Shown here piece after piece: positions 8,684 through 17,018 of a stretch of DNA of 64,000 bases (within the stretch, counting starts at the first letter, position 1; each line of letters begins with the position of its first letter). The stretch covers positions 186,001 through 250,000 of the forward strand of contig JBCFBK010000001.1 in assembly GCA_038562555.1 (NCBI GenBank). Direction: 5' to 3'. A model generated the notes under the pieces. The model was not told the origin of the DNA. It saw nothing but the letters and a program-made list of their open reading frames with translations, and searched no databases. The DNA comes from JBCFBK01 sp038562555 (lineage in GTDB: Bacteria > Bacteroidota > Bacteroidia > Bacteroidales > Prolixibacteraceae). The position numbers and the translations under genes were made by a program.

Positions 8684-9166
8684 TTATGACTGAGAAATTT
8701 CTTTTGTCCAAAAGAACATGGCGGGAGCATCGCTTCCGAAGCCAAGTTCTTTGTACAGCTTTTGGGCGGTGTAATTGTCTTCCCGGACTTCAAGGGTAAT
8801 TTTGCAGTATTTTCTTTCCCTGGCAATCTCTTCTATTTTCTTCAGCAGCAGCTTACCATACCCTTTTCCTCTTTGGTCTTTGTCAATGATGACATCGTGA
8901 ATATTAATGAACGGTTTTGCTTTAAACGTCGAGAAATTAATGAAACAGGTCGCAAGGCCGGCGATTTGTTCGTTTACCAGAATAAAGAGAACAAAAGCTG
9001 AAGGGTGATTAGCCAGACCGTCCACCATTCTGAGCTGCTGAAAAGGGGATAACGGAGGTCCTCCGCCCATCGGATCGGTCATATACTGATTAATCAGATA
9101 GGCCAGTTGCGAACAATGAACGTCATTCGTGTAATCACAAAAGCAAAAACTAACCGGGCTATGCAT
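8684..9166 (-). CDS. GNAT family N-acetyltransferase
   Basis: A 160-residue member of the acetyl-CoA-dependent GNAT family. The acetyl-CoA pyrophosphate-binding motif A is at residues 98-105 (QRGKGYGK), preceded by the strand INIHDVIIDKD. The C-terminal motif B region reads NYTAQKLYKELGF, as usual for the family. The substrate cannot be told. It sits between nifA and nifH on the same strand, about 100 nt after nifA and 230 nt before nifH, so it may be cotranscribed with nifA. I know of no GNAT with a set role in nitrogen fixation. An alternative is a chance neighbour. Confidence 0.88.
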   Translation of the reverse strand: MHSPVSFCFCDYTNDVHCSQLAYLINQYMTDPMGGGPPLSPFQQLRMVDGLANHPSAFVLFILVNEQIAGLATCFINFSTFKAKPFINIHDVIIDKDQRGKGYGKLLLKKIEEIARERKYCKITLEVREDNYTAQKLYKELGFGSDAPAMFFWTKEISQS

Positions 9167-9206
9167 GCTTGATTGAATTGCAAAATTATTATCTTAGACA
9201 TGGGTG

Positions 9207-9249
9207 CCTGCTATCAGCCGCGAGCTGCCGAAAGCAGGAAGCTGATAGC
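9207..9249. repeat. Nested inverted word repeat after nifA
   Basis: GCTATCAGC (9210-9218) is the reverse complement of GCTGATAGC (9241-9249), and CCTGCT (9207-9212) of AGCAGG (9233-9238). The two pairings exclude each other. The words resemble the AGCTGTTAGC words at 42904-43030 and 62714-62747. It lies just downstream of the nifA stop on the minus strand and may act as a terminator or transcript 3' end, but has no clear T-run. Confidence 0.5.
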
Positions 9250-9264
9250 TCCCTTTCTCGCGAC

Positions 9265-10827
9265 TTACATCTCTCTTACAGGTTTAAACCGCTTCGGATC
9301 GATCTCGTATTTCTTGATCCGGATGCCCATCATCCGTTCGGTTATGCCCAACTGGGCTGCAGCCTTTACCAGATTGCCCCGGGTTGACAACAACGTTTCC
9401 ATCAACATTTGTTTTTCCACTTTGTTTAAAACATTCTCCAAAATCCCGGTAGATGTGGTATGTGAAGATACGGATGTTTGCAGGGTTGGCGGCAGATTAT
9501 TCGAGCGGATCACATCGCCGGTACAAAGGATGCACGCCCGCTCAATGCAGTTTTCCAGTTCGCGGATATTGCCCGGCCAGTGGTAAACCATCAGCATATC
9601 GATGGCCGAAGAGGAAATGCGCCTGATCTTTTTATGCTGGATCTTGTTGAATTTTTCAATAAAATGGTCGGCCAGGCCGGGTATGTCGTTAATCCGTTCG
9701 CGCAGCGGCGGGATGTAGATCGGAAAGACGTTAATCCGATAGTAGAGATCCTCCCTGAAGGTACCTTTTTCGATCAGCTCTTCCAGATTCCGGTTCGTGG
9801 CGCAGATCACCCTCACATCGGCCTTGATCGGCGTGGTACTGCCCACCCGTTCAAATTCTTTTCCCTGAAGAATTCTCAGCAGTTTGACCTGGGTGGAGGA
9901 AGGGATATCGCCAATTTCGTCCAGGAAAATGGTGCCTCCCTTTGCCGCTTCAAACCGCCCGATCCGGGTTGCGTTGGCCCCGGTAAAAGCCCCTTTCTCG
10001 TGTCCGAAAAGTTCACTTTCGATCAGACTTTCGGGCAGTGCAGCACAGTTCACTTTGATGAAAGGCTTGTTTTTATTGCAGCTGCCATAGTGAATGGCAT
10101 CAGCGATCATTTCTTTTCCGACACCGCTCTCGCCTCTGATCAGTACAGTGGAATTGGTCGGAGCAACCCGTTCGATCAGGTCGAAAACGGCTTGCATCTT
10201 GCCTGACTTCCCGATGATATTATGAGGAAGTATGCGCTCTTTTAGTTCATATTGCAGTTTTTGATTTTCTTCACGCAACTGGGTAATCTCTTCCGAATAT
10301 TCCTGCCTTGTTTTAACTGCCTGTGCGATCATGGAGCCCACGATGGAAAGAATACGGGCGTCGTCCGAAATGGTGATGTGTTTGTTGTAAACCCGGTGGA
10401 TACTTAAGGCGCCCAGAATTTCATCTTCTTCCCTGATCGGCACACAGACGAATGAAATATCGCCCTGCAAATTGAGCCGGATTTTATTAATATAACCCTT
10501 CTCCTCCGAAACTTTCGGAATAACGACCGGTTTTCCCGTTTCCACCACTTTCCCGATAATTCCCTCACCAACCTGAAAAACGCCTCTCTTTTGTTCTTCC
10601 TCCGTCAGCCCGTAGGAAACTTCGGTTGAAATATGATTGTTTGCCCTGTTTATGATGCTGAGCATGACACACTCAGCCGTCAGATAATTGCTCAGAAGTT
10701 CGATGACGGGGTATAAATTGCTTTTCAGATCCCGCTTCACTTTGTTCAGTAATGTACTGATTTCAAAAAGAAGCATCAACTCTTTTTTCCCGTAACAGTC
10801 AGCTCCTGTTTTTTTACAATACTCCAT
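9265..10827 (-). CDS. nifA: NifA-type sigma54-dependent activator (GAF-AAA+-HTH)
   Basis: Bacterial enhancer-binding protein of 520 residues. An N-terminal GAF domain spans about 20-170, a linker helix about 175-200, the AAA+ ATPase about 203-435 with Walker A ESGVGKE (about 233-239) and the sigma54-contacting loop GAFTGA at 279-284, and a Fis-type helix-turn-helix at the C terminus (KAAAQLGITERMMGIRIKKY). That C terminus and the place next to nifH support NifA over other activators. Three cysteines (NCIERACILC) follow the AAA+ core, but the full four-cysteine oxygen-sensing pattern of rhizobial NifA is not seen. A palindrome 67 nt upstream may control it. Confidence 0.88.
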   Translation of the reverse strand: MEYCKKTGADCYGKKELMLLFEISTLLNKVKRDLKSNLYPVIELLSNYLTAECVMLSIINRANNHISTEVSYGLTEEEQKRGVFQVGEGIIGKVVETGKPVVIPKVSEEKGYINKIRLNLQGDISFVCVPIREEDEILGALSIHRVYNKHITISDDARILSIVGSMIAQAVKTRQEYSEEITQLREENQKLQYELKERILPHNIIGKSGKMQAVFDLIERVAPTNSTVLIRGESGVGKEMIADAIHYGSCNKNKPFIKVNCAALPESLIESELFGHEKGAFTGANATRIGRFEAAKGGTIFLDEIGDIPSSTQVKLLRILQGKEFERVGSTTPIKADVRVICATNRNLEELIEKGTFREDLYYRINVFPIYIPPLRERINDIPGLADHFIEKFNKIQHKKIRRISSSAIDMLMVYHWPGNIRELENCIERACILCTGDVIRSNNLPPTLQTSVSSHTTSTGILENVLNKVEKQMLMETLLSTRGNLVKAAAQLGITERMMGIRIKKYEIDPKRFKPVREM

Positions 10828-10862
10828 AGCAAACGGTATTGATTAGATGACTTCACGGGATA

Positions 10863-10870
10863 AAAATATA
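10863..10870 (-). promoter_or_regulatory. Possible -7 box for nifA
   Basis: On the minus strand this reads TATATTTT, one base off the Bacteroidota -7 consensus TAnnTTTG, 36 nt before the nifA start. If used, transcription would begin near 10858 and the upstream palindrome would be centred about 44 nt before it. No clear -33 element is seen. Confidence 0.3.
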
Positions 10871-10893
10871 CATATTGAAAAAAAAATGAGAAA

Positions 10894-10913
10894 ATACGTT
10901 ACTACTAACGTAT
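10894..10913. promoter_or_regulatory. Perfect 8-4-8 palindrome upstream of nifA
   Basis: ATACGTTA and TAACGTAT are perfect reverse complements separated by CTAC. The inner part, CGTTA-N4-TAACG, has the half-site spacing of Crp/Fnr-family operators. It lies 67 nt before the nifA start in an AT-rich stretch. I did not see a second copy elsewhere in the window. The binding protein is unknown; a Crp/Fnr-like gene lies nearby at 11954-12535. Confidence 0.6.
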
Positions 10914-11035
10914 AAAATACACAAAAAGATAACACTATGACATTCAATTTTGCCAATTAGAAGAAATATGACAACATAAAAGGAGGATTGTACCCTGAAA
11001 TTTCATATTACCGGACACCTCCTGGTGAAATTTTT

Positions 11036-11168
11036 TGAGAATTAATTTGCAGCACGGGTACGATTCCCGCATACCGGTTGGGCCGCAGCCACCGCAAGCA
11101 GCGTATCGTCTTGCCAGCCACTGAGGTAAGGATCACCCTCCCGGAAATAACGACTGAGGATTTACCCA
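11036..11168 (+). ncRNA. RNA resembling a divergent cobalamin riboswitch
   Basis: Several blocks appear in the order expected of a cobalamin riboswitch: a hairpin CACGGGTACGATTCCCG, then TTGGGCCGCAGCCACCGCAA (compare the CCCGCnACTGT block), then GCCAGCCACTG (compare GCCACTG), then CTCCCGGAA, and CGACTGAGGATTTACCC in place of the B12 box AGTCAGGAGACCTGCC. The B12 box is clearly degenerate, so this may be a decayed or variant element, or a false match. It reads toward a small exported protein that has no known link to B12. A covariance model search would settle it. Confidence 0.45.
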
Positions 11169-11316
11169 GAAAAAAATACATTCAATCTGATTAAGAAACA
11201 TCTTTAATTTCCCCCGGCAAAGGTCAAACTTCGTTTGGGTTTGTAGACACTTACTCGCGCTCATTAATGCCCTTACTAAATTCAGTTCAGTTATTAAAAA
11301 AATTTCAATTATTTTA

Positions 11317-11324
11317 TAATTTTG
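11317..11324 (+). promoter_or_regulatory. Bacteroidota -7 promoter box
   Basis: TAATTTTG matches TAnnTTTG exactly and lies 38 nt before the start at 11362. The -33 element is not obvious in the AT-rich upstream sequence. Confidence 0.45.
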
Positions 11325-11361
11325 GCGTTAACCTTATTAATCATTAACCTTTATATCAACT

Positions 11362-11838
11362 ATGAAACCGATCATTCTGCTTATCCTTTTCGTGCTGGGA
11401 GTATCTCATCTGTATGCCCAGTCATCGTCAGTTCCTATTGAAGTGAAGAGAAATTTGGGTGTTGTTTTTCAACAGAATGGGCGAAATTTGACACCCCGTC
11501 AGCTTTTGTCTTTAACAGAAAAGAATGATGAAGCTTACCGGGAAATGAAAGTTGCCAGGAGCAATTACAGTGCTGCATCTGTTTTTGGATTTGCGGGTGG
11601 CTTTATGGTCGGCTGGCCCATTGGCGCTGCTATTGGCGGAGGCGATCCAAATTGGGCAATGGCGGGCATTGGCGCCGGATTAATTGCCATTGCTATTCCT
11701 TTTAACTCGGCTTATTCCAAACATGCACAAAAGGCAGTCGCCATTTATAATGAAGGCCTAAAGCAAGGCAATAAAGACCAGATCGACTTTGAACTGGGCC
11801 TTACCTGTTCCGGAATAGGCTTGAGGATAACCTTTTGA
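11362..11838 (+). CDS. Small exported or membrane protein, unknown function
   Basis: A 158-residue protein that I do not recognise. An N-terminal signal peptide (MKPIILLILFVLGVSHLYAQ) is clear. In the middle is a glycine-rich hydrophobic stretch (FGFAGGFMVGWPIGAAIGGG ... MAGIGAGLIAIAIPF) that could form two membrane segments or a hairpin, followed by a short polar tail ending in RITF. Such glycine-rich small exported proteins are common in Bacteroidota. It stands alone, with a promoter box upstream and the riboswitch-like RNA before that. The next gene on the strand begins about 115 nt later. Confidence 0.75.
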   Translation: MKPIILLILFVLGVSHLYAQSSSVPIEVKRNLGVVFQQNGRNLTPRQLLSLTEKNDEAYREMKVARSNYSAASVFGFAGGFMVGWPIGAAIGGGDPNWAMAGIGAGLIAIAIPFNSAYSKHAQKAVAIYNEGLKQGNKDQIDFELGLTCSGIGLRITF

Positions 11839-11953
11839 AAATAATATTAGCGCGTATCATTTATCTGCGGCTTACTTACCACTGGTGAAAGATTAAAAAG
11901 CATTTTCGTTTATATAAATCGTGTAATCAGCAGCTTATGAAAAACTTATACGC

Positions 11954-12535
11954 ATGATTACGGAACTGATAAAAAAAGCGATCAGTTCCGTTGTTTCTCT
12001 CGGCGATGAGGAATGGCAAATTCTGATTGGGTTTATTGAAATAAGAACACTTCGGAAGAACAACTACTTTTTGAAGGAAGGACAAATCTGCAATTCGATC
12101 GCTTTTGTAAATAAAGGTGGCATCGTCTATTGCAAATTGCTTGAAACAGGAAAAGAGACTACAACCGATTTTGCTTTTACCGGCGATTGGGTTACAGATA
12201 ACAGAAGCCGCTTAAATTTAACACCTTCGCTTATCAATATCAAAGCCATAAAAGATTCTGAATTGCTGATCATTTCACAAAAAAACCTCAATGAATGTTA
12301 TAACCGGATCCCCGGGCTGGAAAGATTAGGGCGGATACTGATGGAGCAGGCTTTTGTAAAAATTGCTCAGCAAAGTATCGACTTGCAAACGTTGTCGGCC
12401 AGTCAGCGGTACGAAAAAATGCTGTCTGAGTATCCCGAAATATTCCAAAAAGCTCCTTTATATCATATTGCCAATTACCTCGGCATAGCACCGAAATCGC
12501 TAAGTCGAATACGAAAGGAATTTAGTGGTTCATAA
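11954..12535 (+). CDS. Crp/Fnr-family transcriptional regulator
   Basis: A 193-residue protein with a cyclic-nucleotide-binding-like beta barrel (about 10-120; FLKEGQICNSIAFVNKGGIVYCKLLETGKETTTDFAFTGDWV) and a short C-terminal helix-turn-helix (about 150-190; HIANYLGIAPKSLSRIRKEF). This two-domain form, with a weak C-terminal HTH, is very common in Bacteroidota. No N-terminal cysteines of an Fnr-type Fe-S cluster are seen, so oxygen sensing through a cluster is unlikely. The ligand and targets are unknown. The nearby palindrome at 10894-10913 has suitable spacing for such a protein, but this link is only a guess. Confidence 0.85.
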   Translation: MITELIKKAISSVVSLGDEEWQILIGFIEIRTLRKNNYFLKEGQICNSIAFVNKGGIVYCKLLETGKETTTDFAFTGDWVTDNRSRLNLTPSLINIKAIKDSELLIISQKNLNECYNRIPGLERLGRILMEQAFVKIAQQSIDLQTLSASQRYEKMLSEYPEIFQKAPLYHIANYLGIAPKSLSRIRKEFSGS

Positions 12536-12559
12536 ACCAAATGGTAACATTTGCGGAGT

Positions 12560-12671
12560 ATAAATGATTTTATGATTCTGAATTTTGTGCCGGTTCGTTA
12601 TTTAAAAATTCAGAAACATGAAATAGCCATAACTTTTCAGACACCAACCGGAACAAAAATAAATCATTTAT
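12560..12671. repeat. Fold-back element with imperfect 26-bp arms
   Basis: ATAAATGATTT at 12560-12570 is the reverse complement of AAATCATTTAT at 12661-12671. The arms extend inward, after a 10-nt insertion in the left arm, to CCGGTT (12590-12595) and AACCGG (12646-12651). Two more perfect 11-bp pairs overlap it: TTCTGAATTTT (12576-12586) with AAAATTCAGAA (12605-12615), and AATAGCCATAA (12622-12632) with TTATGGCTATT (12668-12678). Outer and inner folds compete. It may be a small non-coding element or a regulatory RNA structure. Confidence 0.6.
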
Positions 12672-12711
12672 GGCTATTCCATTTGACAGGTAAAAATCAA
12701 ATTATTCACAA

Positions 12712-13311
12712 ATGAAACAAATTATCATTTTAGTCCTGTTAGCAGTATCCATTACTGCTCCGGCGCAAACCATTGAAAGCGATTCTTCCGGTAAAAAAAC
12801 ACTCCGTCACGATGAGGTTAAACATGCCGTGGAAATAGAAAGTCTTGTCCCTATGTTCATAACCGGAGGTTATCATCTCGCGGCGTGTTACCGGTACGAA
12901 AAATTCCGATTCAGGGTAAGTGTTATAGACGGAGGTAATTATGATGCAGAACCTGCAGGAATAAAGAATTCATCTGCCGGCTTTAAAAGATATTATAAGA
13001 CTTCGCCGGGTTTCTTTTTTGGTTATAATATTTGGAAAAACCTTGAAACCTATACCTTCCTTGAATTACATACATTTGAGATCGAACAAAAAAGTAGCGG
13101 GATAAAAAAAGATATCCACAGCACTGATTTTGGCGGCGGTATCAGTTATCAGTTTTTTATCGGGCGCAATTTTTATATACAACCCGGATTTCATATCTAT
13201 TTAAGAAACAATAACAAGCTGATGTTTGGCGACCAGCAATACAGGATATCCCGTGTTGACCTGGCTCCGGTTTTGCGTTTAGGTTACCGGCTGTGGAAAA
13301 ACCCTGCATGA
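12712..13311 (+). CDS. Exported protein, probably outer-membrane beta-barrel, unknown function
   Basis: A 199-residue protein with a signal peptide (MKQIIILVLLAVSITAPAQ). The mature part alternates polar and hydrophobic residues with many aromatic ones (FRFRVSVIDGG, FFFGYNIWKNLETYTFLELHTFEIEQK, FYIQPGFHIYLRN), as in small outer-membrane barrels. The C terminus (LAPVLRLGYRLWKNPA) does not end in the usual aromatic residue. I do not recognise the family. It is a single gene after the fold-back element; the next gene is about 260 nt away. Confidence 0.7.
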   Translation: MKQIIILVLLAVSITAPAQTIESDSSGKKTLRHDEVKHAVEIESLVPMFITGGYHLAACYRYEKFRFRVSVIDGGNYDAEPAGIKNSSAGFKRYYKTSPGFFFGYNIWKNLETYTFLELHTFEIEQKSSGIKKDIHSTDFGGGISYQFFIGRNFYIQPGFHIYLRNNNKLMFGDQQYRISRVDLAPVLRLGYRLWKNPA

Positions 13312-13571
13312 TCATGTTCAAAATGTAATATCTTTTTCATTTGATTCTAATCACCTGGTAATATTTAAAGTCTTCTTTTATATCCTGATAAGTCAAATAA
13401 TTAGATGGAAAAATTATTTATTTAAACTTACAGGTCATGAAAAGGAGGCTAAAAATATCTCTCAGTGAAGGTATAAGTTCCTTCCGGAGCAATGTATTGC
13501 TGCTTGCCGGTACAGCGCAACCCGTGTTTGCGCCGAAGCGGGACTTTACATTTCAGGGAACAAAACCGGTC

Positions 13572-15194
13572 ATGAATATCGGCCGGATAACGATACTCTG
13601 CATCTTTATCGGCTTAATCAGTATGGCATTGGTTACCTATTTTGCCGGACTTTCCATCGACGTGACACGCGATGCCGGCAAATATGCAACAATCGCCAGG
13701 GAGACTTTCCAAAACAACCGTTATATCAATCTCACGGTACATGGTGAGCCATACGACCAAAAGCCACCCCTTTTGTTTTGGCTCGGCGCCATGGGCTTTG
13801 CGGTTGGCGGAATTTCCAATTTTTGGTTTAAGTTACCGGTGCTGCTCGTGGTCGTTTTCGGATTCTATTCGGCTTACCGGCTTGGCAAAAGTCTGTATAA
13901 CAAACGTGTAGGGCGAATCACGGCCTTTTTACTTGCGTTTTCGATGATATACACCCTTTATACCATGGATGTACACACGGATACTCCGCTTCAGGCGTTT
14001 GTCACATTCGCCTTATGGCAGTTTGCTGAATTTGTGAGGACCAAAAAAAATCAGCACTGGATTTTGGGCTTTTTGGGAACAGGCCTGGCCATGCTTTGCA
14101 AAGGACCGGTTGGAGCTGCCATCCCTGCGTTTGCTGTGGCGGGACATCTCTTGTTTACAAAGAATTTCAAATCGTTCCTGGATTACCGATGGTATGTTGG
14201 TATTATTATAGCGTTTATTGTTGTTAGTCCGGCCTTGATTGGTTTAATGAACCAATTCGGATGGGACGGGATCCGGTTTTTTTTCTGGGAGAATAATATC
14301 GGACGGATCACGGGGTCATATGTCAGTACAAAGAATGATCCGGTTTTTTATGTCCACAGCCTGCTCTATCTTTTTCTGCCCTGGTGCCTGATGTTTTTTA
14401 TTTCGTCCTTTTTTGAATTTAGAAAGCTGATCAGAAACAAATTCCGGACGCGTGAATACTTTACTCTTTCAGGGATCTGGATCCTTTTTATTATTTTGAA
14501 TGCTTCGGCCGGCCAGCTCCCCAACTATATCTTCAGCGTGGTTCCGTTGATGGCTGTTCTCACAGCCAAGTGGACCGATAAGGCGTTGCATAAAAAAAGG
14601 AAGCTGTTCCGGATTTTTAGTTCGGTCCAGCTTGTGATCGTCGGGCTGTTATGGTTAGTTACTTCTGCACTTGCCTTTTATTTCTTTCCATATCCCGGCT
14701 GGTCGTTTTGGCTGGTCTCTTTTTTAGGGGTATTGGCGATCTGTTTCATTTTTTTCAGGAGTGAAGACCCTGCAGCCAAACTGTTTTTACCCTCGGCCAT
14801 TAGCTTTACCTGTCTGGCCTTTTTACTGAATACATCCGTTTTTCCCTACATGTTCAGCTTTCAGGCGCCTCCTAAAGCAGCTCGTTATTTCAACAGCCAT
14901 GCAGAACCCGGGAACACGCTCTACAATTATAACTATTCGCAATACGAACTGTTTTTTTACAGTGAACCACAGGCTGTTCAGCTCTCTTCAGCAGAAGAAA
15001 TGAAGCTTGCAGCCGGGAAAGAGGGTAACTGGATCTTTACCGACGCTGAAGGATTCGGGCAGATCGCGAATTTAAATCTGAAGGCCGACACCGTATTGGC
15101 ATACCGCCATCTTTATCTGAACCGGGGGGCGAAGTTTATCAATCCTAAAACGCGTGACAAGGTGTTGAAACCGATGTACCTGATTAAGTATTAA
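13572..15194 (+). CDS. GT39-type membrane glycosyltransferase
   Basis: Polyprenyl-phosphate-sugar-dependent glycosyltransferase of the ArnT/PMT superfamily (GT-C fold), about 540 residues. After the first membrane segment comes LSIDVTRDAGKYATIARE, the acidic loop expected of the catalytic site, then QKPPLLFWLGAMGF, matching the KPPL/W motif of the family. About a dozen membrane segments and a C-terminal soluble tail follow. The start at 13572 (MNIGRITILC) is preferred because an upstream ATG at 13437 adds 45 residues with no membrane segment or family likeness. The acceptor is unknown (lipid A, protein or a glycan are all possible). The next gene, of the same family, begins 4 nt later. Confidence 0.85.
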   Translation: MNIGRITILCIFIGLISMALVTYFAGLSIDVTRDAGKYATIARETFQNNRYINLTVHGEPYDQKPPLLFWLGAMGFAVGGISNFWFKLPVLLVVVFGFYSAYRLGKSLYNKRVGRITAFLLAFSMIYTLYTMDVHTDTPLQAFVTFALWQFAEFVRTKKNQHWILGFLGTGLAMLCKGPVGAAIPAFAVAGHLLFTKNFKSFLDYRWYVGIIIAFIVVSPALIGLMNQFGWDGIRFFFWENNIGRITGSYVSTKNDPVFYVHSLLYLFLPWCLMFFISSFFEFRKLIRNKFRTREYFTLSGIWILFIILNASAGQLPNYIFSVVPLMAVLTAKWTDKALHKKRKLFRIFSSVQLVIVGLLWLVTSALAFYFFPYPGWSFWLVSFLGVLAICFIFFRSEDPAAKLFLPSAISFTCLAFLLNTSVFPYMFSFQAPPKAARYFNSHAEPGNTLYNYNYSQYELFFYSEPQAVQLSSAEEMKLAAGKEGNWIFTDAEGFGQIANLNLKADTVLAYRHLYLNRGAKFINPKTRDKVLKPMYLIKY

Positions 15195-15198
15195 CGCC

Positions 15199-16896
15199 AT
15201 GAATAGCCGGTTATCAGCATATTCCTGGATTTTTGTTCCACTGATCTTTCTTTTATTTACTGCGCCGGGAGCAGTAAGTTATGTTTTTTTTCATCCTGAT
15301 GAGAAATATTATACCGACGCGGCTCTGCAGATGATTGAAAAAAACGATTTTTTTACGCCCTACAAAGCCGATGGCACCCCGCGTTTCAATAAACCTGTCC
15401 TTGCCTACTGGGCATTGATAGGCAGCTACAAAATAGCAGGAGTAAGTCCGTTTTCGTCCAGGATCCTGTTCTGGTTTGGGGGAGCTTTACTTGTGGCGGT
15501 CACTTTTTTGATGGTGAGGTCATTAACGAGAAACCAACACATCGCCACGGTTGCTTCATTGATTACCGCGGCCAATCCACTGCTTATCCTGAGCTCAAGC
15601 CGTTCCATACCCGATATTCTGCTTGCTTTGTTTCTTACCATAAGCGCCTGGGGGTTTATGGAAATAATGGTAGCTGAAAACCGTCCCAGGAAGCTATTTT
15701 TCTGGATGGCATGGTTGGGCGCCGCTTTTGCCTTTGAGACCAAAGGGATCCCCGCGGTAGCCTATGCGGGAATCAGTATCCTTTACCTGCTGGCTAACCC
15801 ATGGAAGCGAAAGAAAGCAGGAAATCTGATAAATTCGGCAGCCCTTATAACCGCCTTCGCTGTAGCCGTCAGTTGGTTTGCGATCATGTATCAGATGCAT
15901 GGGTCCTCTTATTTCTCATCCTTTTTTGCCGATCAGGTCGGAATACGCATTTCTTCAGGAATAATGGGCGCATTAAGCAATACGTTTCAGGGCATCGGGT
16001 TTTTAGTTGCCTTCACACTGCCATGGGCTGTAATTGTTTTTTCAAAACCAAAAGAGCTGAGAGATCACCTTAAAAAGAACGATAAAAAAACAAAAGCCCT
16101 GTACGGGTTTTGCCTGATTTGGATGGTACTGACAATTGTCATGTCGGGCGCTGTTTCTAAATTTTATGACCGCTACCTGTTGCCGGCTATCCCGGTTATT
16201 TCAGTTTTTTTTGCTTCTGTCCTGGTGCAATCCAAAACCGGGTTTAAAAACTTCGTTCTATATCTGTTTGTCGGGCTAAACCTGATTGTCAATATGACGG
16301 GAATCCTTTATACGGTGTTTGTTGGTACAGACTTCATTTTAGTCGCAGGTACGCTTACTTCGTTATTAATTTTAATTGCCTTTTTTCTGGAGTTATTTAA
16401 CCCCGCTTCAAAAGAAAAGGCAATCGCCAACTCACTTTTGCTGTTGTATTTCAATGTCTTTATTTTGTTGTACCCGTTACTGATGCCCGGTACCGGGGAA
16501 CAACTGGTTTTATCGCTCAGGCGTGAACAGATTTCCAAAACGGATACGATCTATGTTTACGGTAACATCCGGACGGCATCAGCCATCCGGATTCAAAGTC
16601 ATAATCAGTTCAAGGTGGTGAATATGGATCCTGTTTTTACTGTCCCGGAAAAACCGGACAACCATTTCCTGGTATTCCGGTCGGCCGATCGGTCCTCCCT
16701 TGATCTTGCCAACTACAAAATCGTTGGAGGCTCGCAATCCTTATCCAGGGTTTCTGCTGACGAACTTCCTTCCTTTCTGCAGCCGGTAGCCCGTAAAATG
16801 CAGGCAAAGGGCCGTTATCTAATTGCGAAACCAGGAAACATGCGGAAAAACTTTCGGGTTACACCCAAAAAATGGTATAGCTCTCCGGGAATATGA
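15199..16896 (+). CDS. GT39-type membrane glycosyltransferase (second copy)
   Basis: A 565-residue multi-pass protein of the same GT-C superfamily as its upstream neighbour, four bases away and surely cotranscribed. The first periplasmic loop has FFHPDEKYYTDAALQMIEKNDFFTPY and GTPRFNKPVLAYWALIGSYKI, which fit the acidic motif and the KP-x-L-x-YW motif. It has many membrane helices and a short basic tail. The two proteins differ enough to be old paralogues rather than a recent copy. The pair may act in sequence on one glycolipid or extracytoplasmic acceptor. Confidence 0.85.
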   Translation: MNSRLSAYSWIFVPLIFLLFTAPGAVSYVFFHPDEKYYTDAALQMIEKNDFFTPYKADGTPRFNKPVLAYWALIGSYKIAGVSPFSSRILFWFGGALLVAVTFLMVRSLTRNQHIATVASLITAANPLLILSSSRSIPDILLALFLTISAWGFMEIMVAENRPRKLFFWMAWLGAAFAFETKGIPAVAYAGISILYLLANPWKRKKAGNLINSAALITAFAVAVSWFAIMYQMHGSSYFSSFFADQVGIRISSGIMGALSNTFQGIGFLVAFTLPWAVIVFSKPKELRDHLKKNDKKTKALYGFCLIWMVLTIVMSGAVSKFYDRYLLPAIPVISVFFASVLVQSKTGFKNFVLYLFVGLNLIVNMTGILYTVFVGTDFILVAGTLTSLLILIAFFLELFNPASKEKAIANSLLLLYFNVFILLYPLLMPGTGEQLVLSLRREQISKTDTIYVYGNIRTASAIRIQSHNQFKVVNMDPVFTVPEKPDNHFLVFRSADRSSLDLANYKIVGGSQSLSRVSADELPSFLQPVARKMQAKGRYLIAKPGNMRKNFRVTPKKWYSSPGI

Positions 16897-17018
16897 GCTG
16901 TTGCTGCACATATTCGATCAGATCATTTCAGCGGGCTACGTGTGTATACGCTGGCATGCAAATGGAAAGAGAACACCGGATATAATTACTATTTTACGCC
17001 GGCGTTATCGTCGGTATA

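Larger units (their letters stand above)
10828..11361. other. Long regulatory gap between nifA and an exported protein gene
   Basis: This 534-nt divergent gap has no gene that I can support. It contains the nifA palindrome and possible promoter, the riboswitch-like RNA at 11036-11168, and a TAnnTTTG box at 11317-11324. Confidence 0.7.

Noticed and set aside
9206..9219. GG-N10-GC spacing on the minus strand, as in a sigma54 promoter
   Set aside because: It lies inside the word repeat, lacks the TGGCA and TTGC context, and directs only toward the GNAT gene.
9478..10206. Plus-strand reading frame of 242 codons opposite nifA
   Set aside because: Antisense to the AAA+ domain of nifA; no known domain.
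11050..11075. tRNA-like T-arm (GGTACGATTCCCG)
   Set aside because: No acceptor stem, anticodon arm or CCA-side match around it; it fits better as a hairpin of the riboswitch-like RNA.
13437..13571. N-terminal extension of the first GT39-type protein
   Set aside because: The 45 extra residues lack the first membrane helix pattern and family likeness; the ATG at 13572 begins the usual N terminus.
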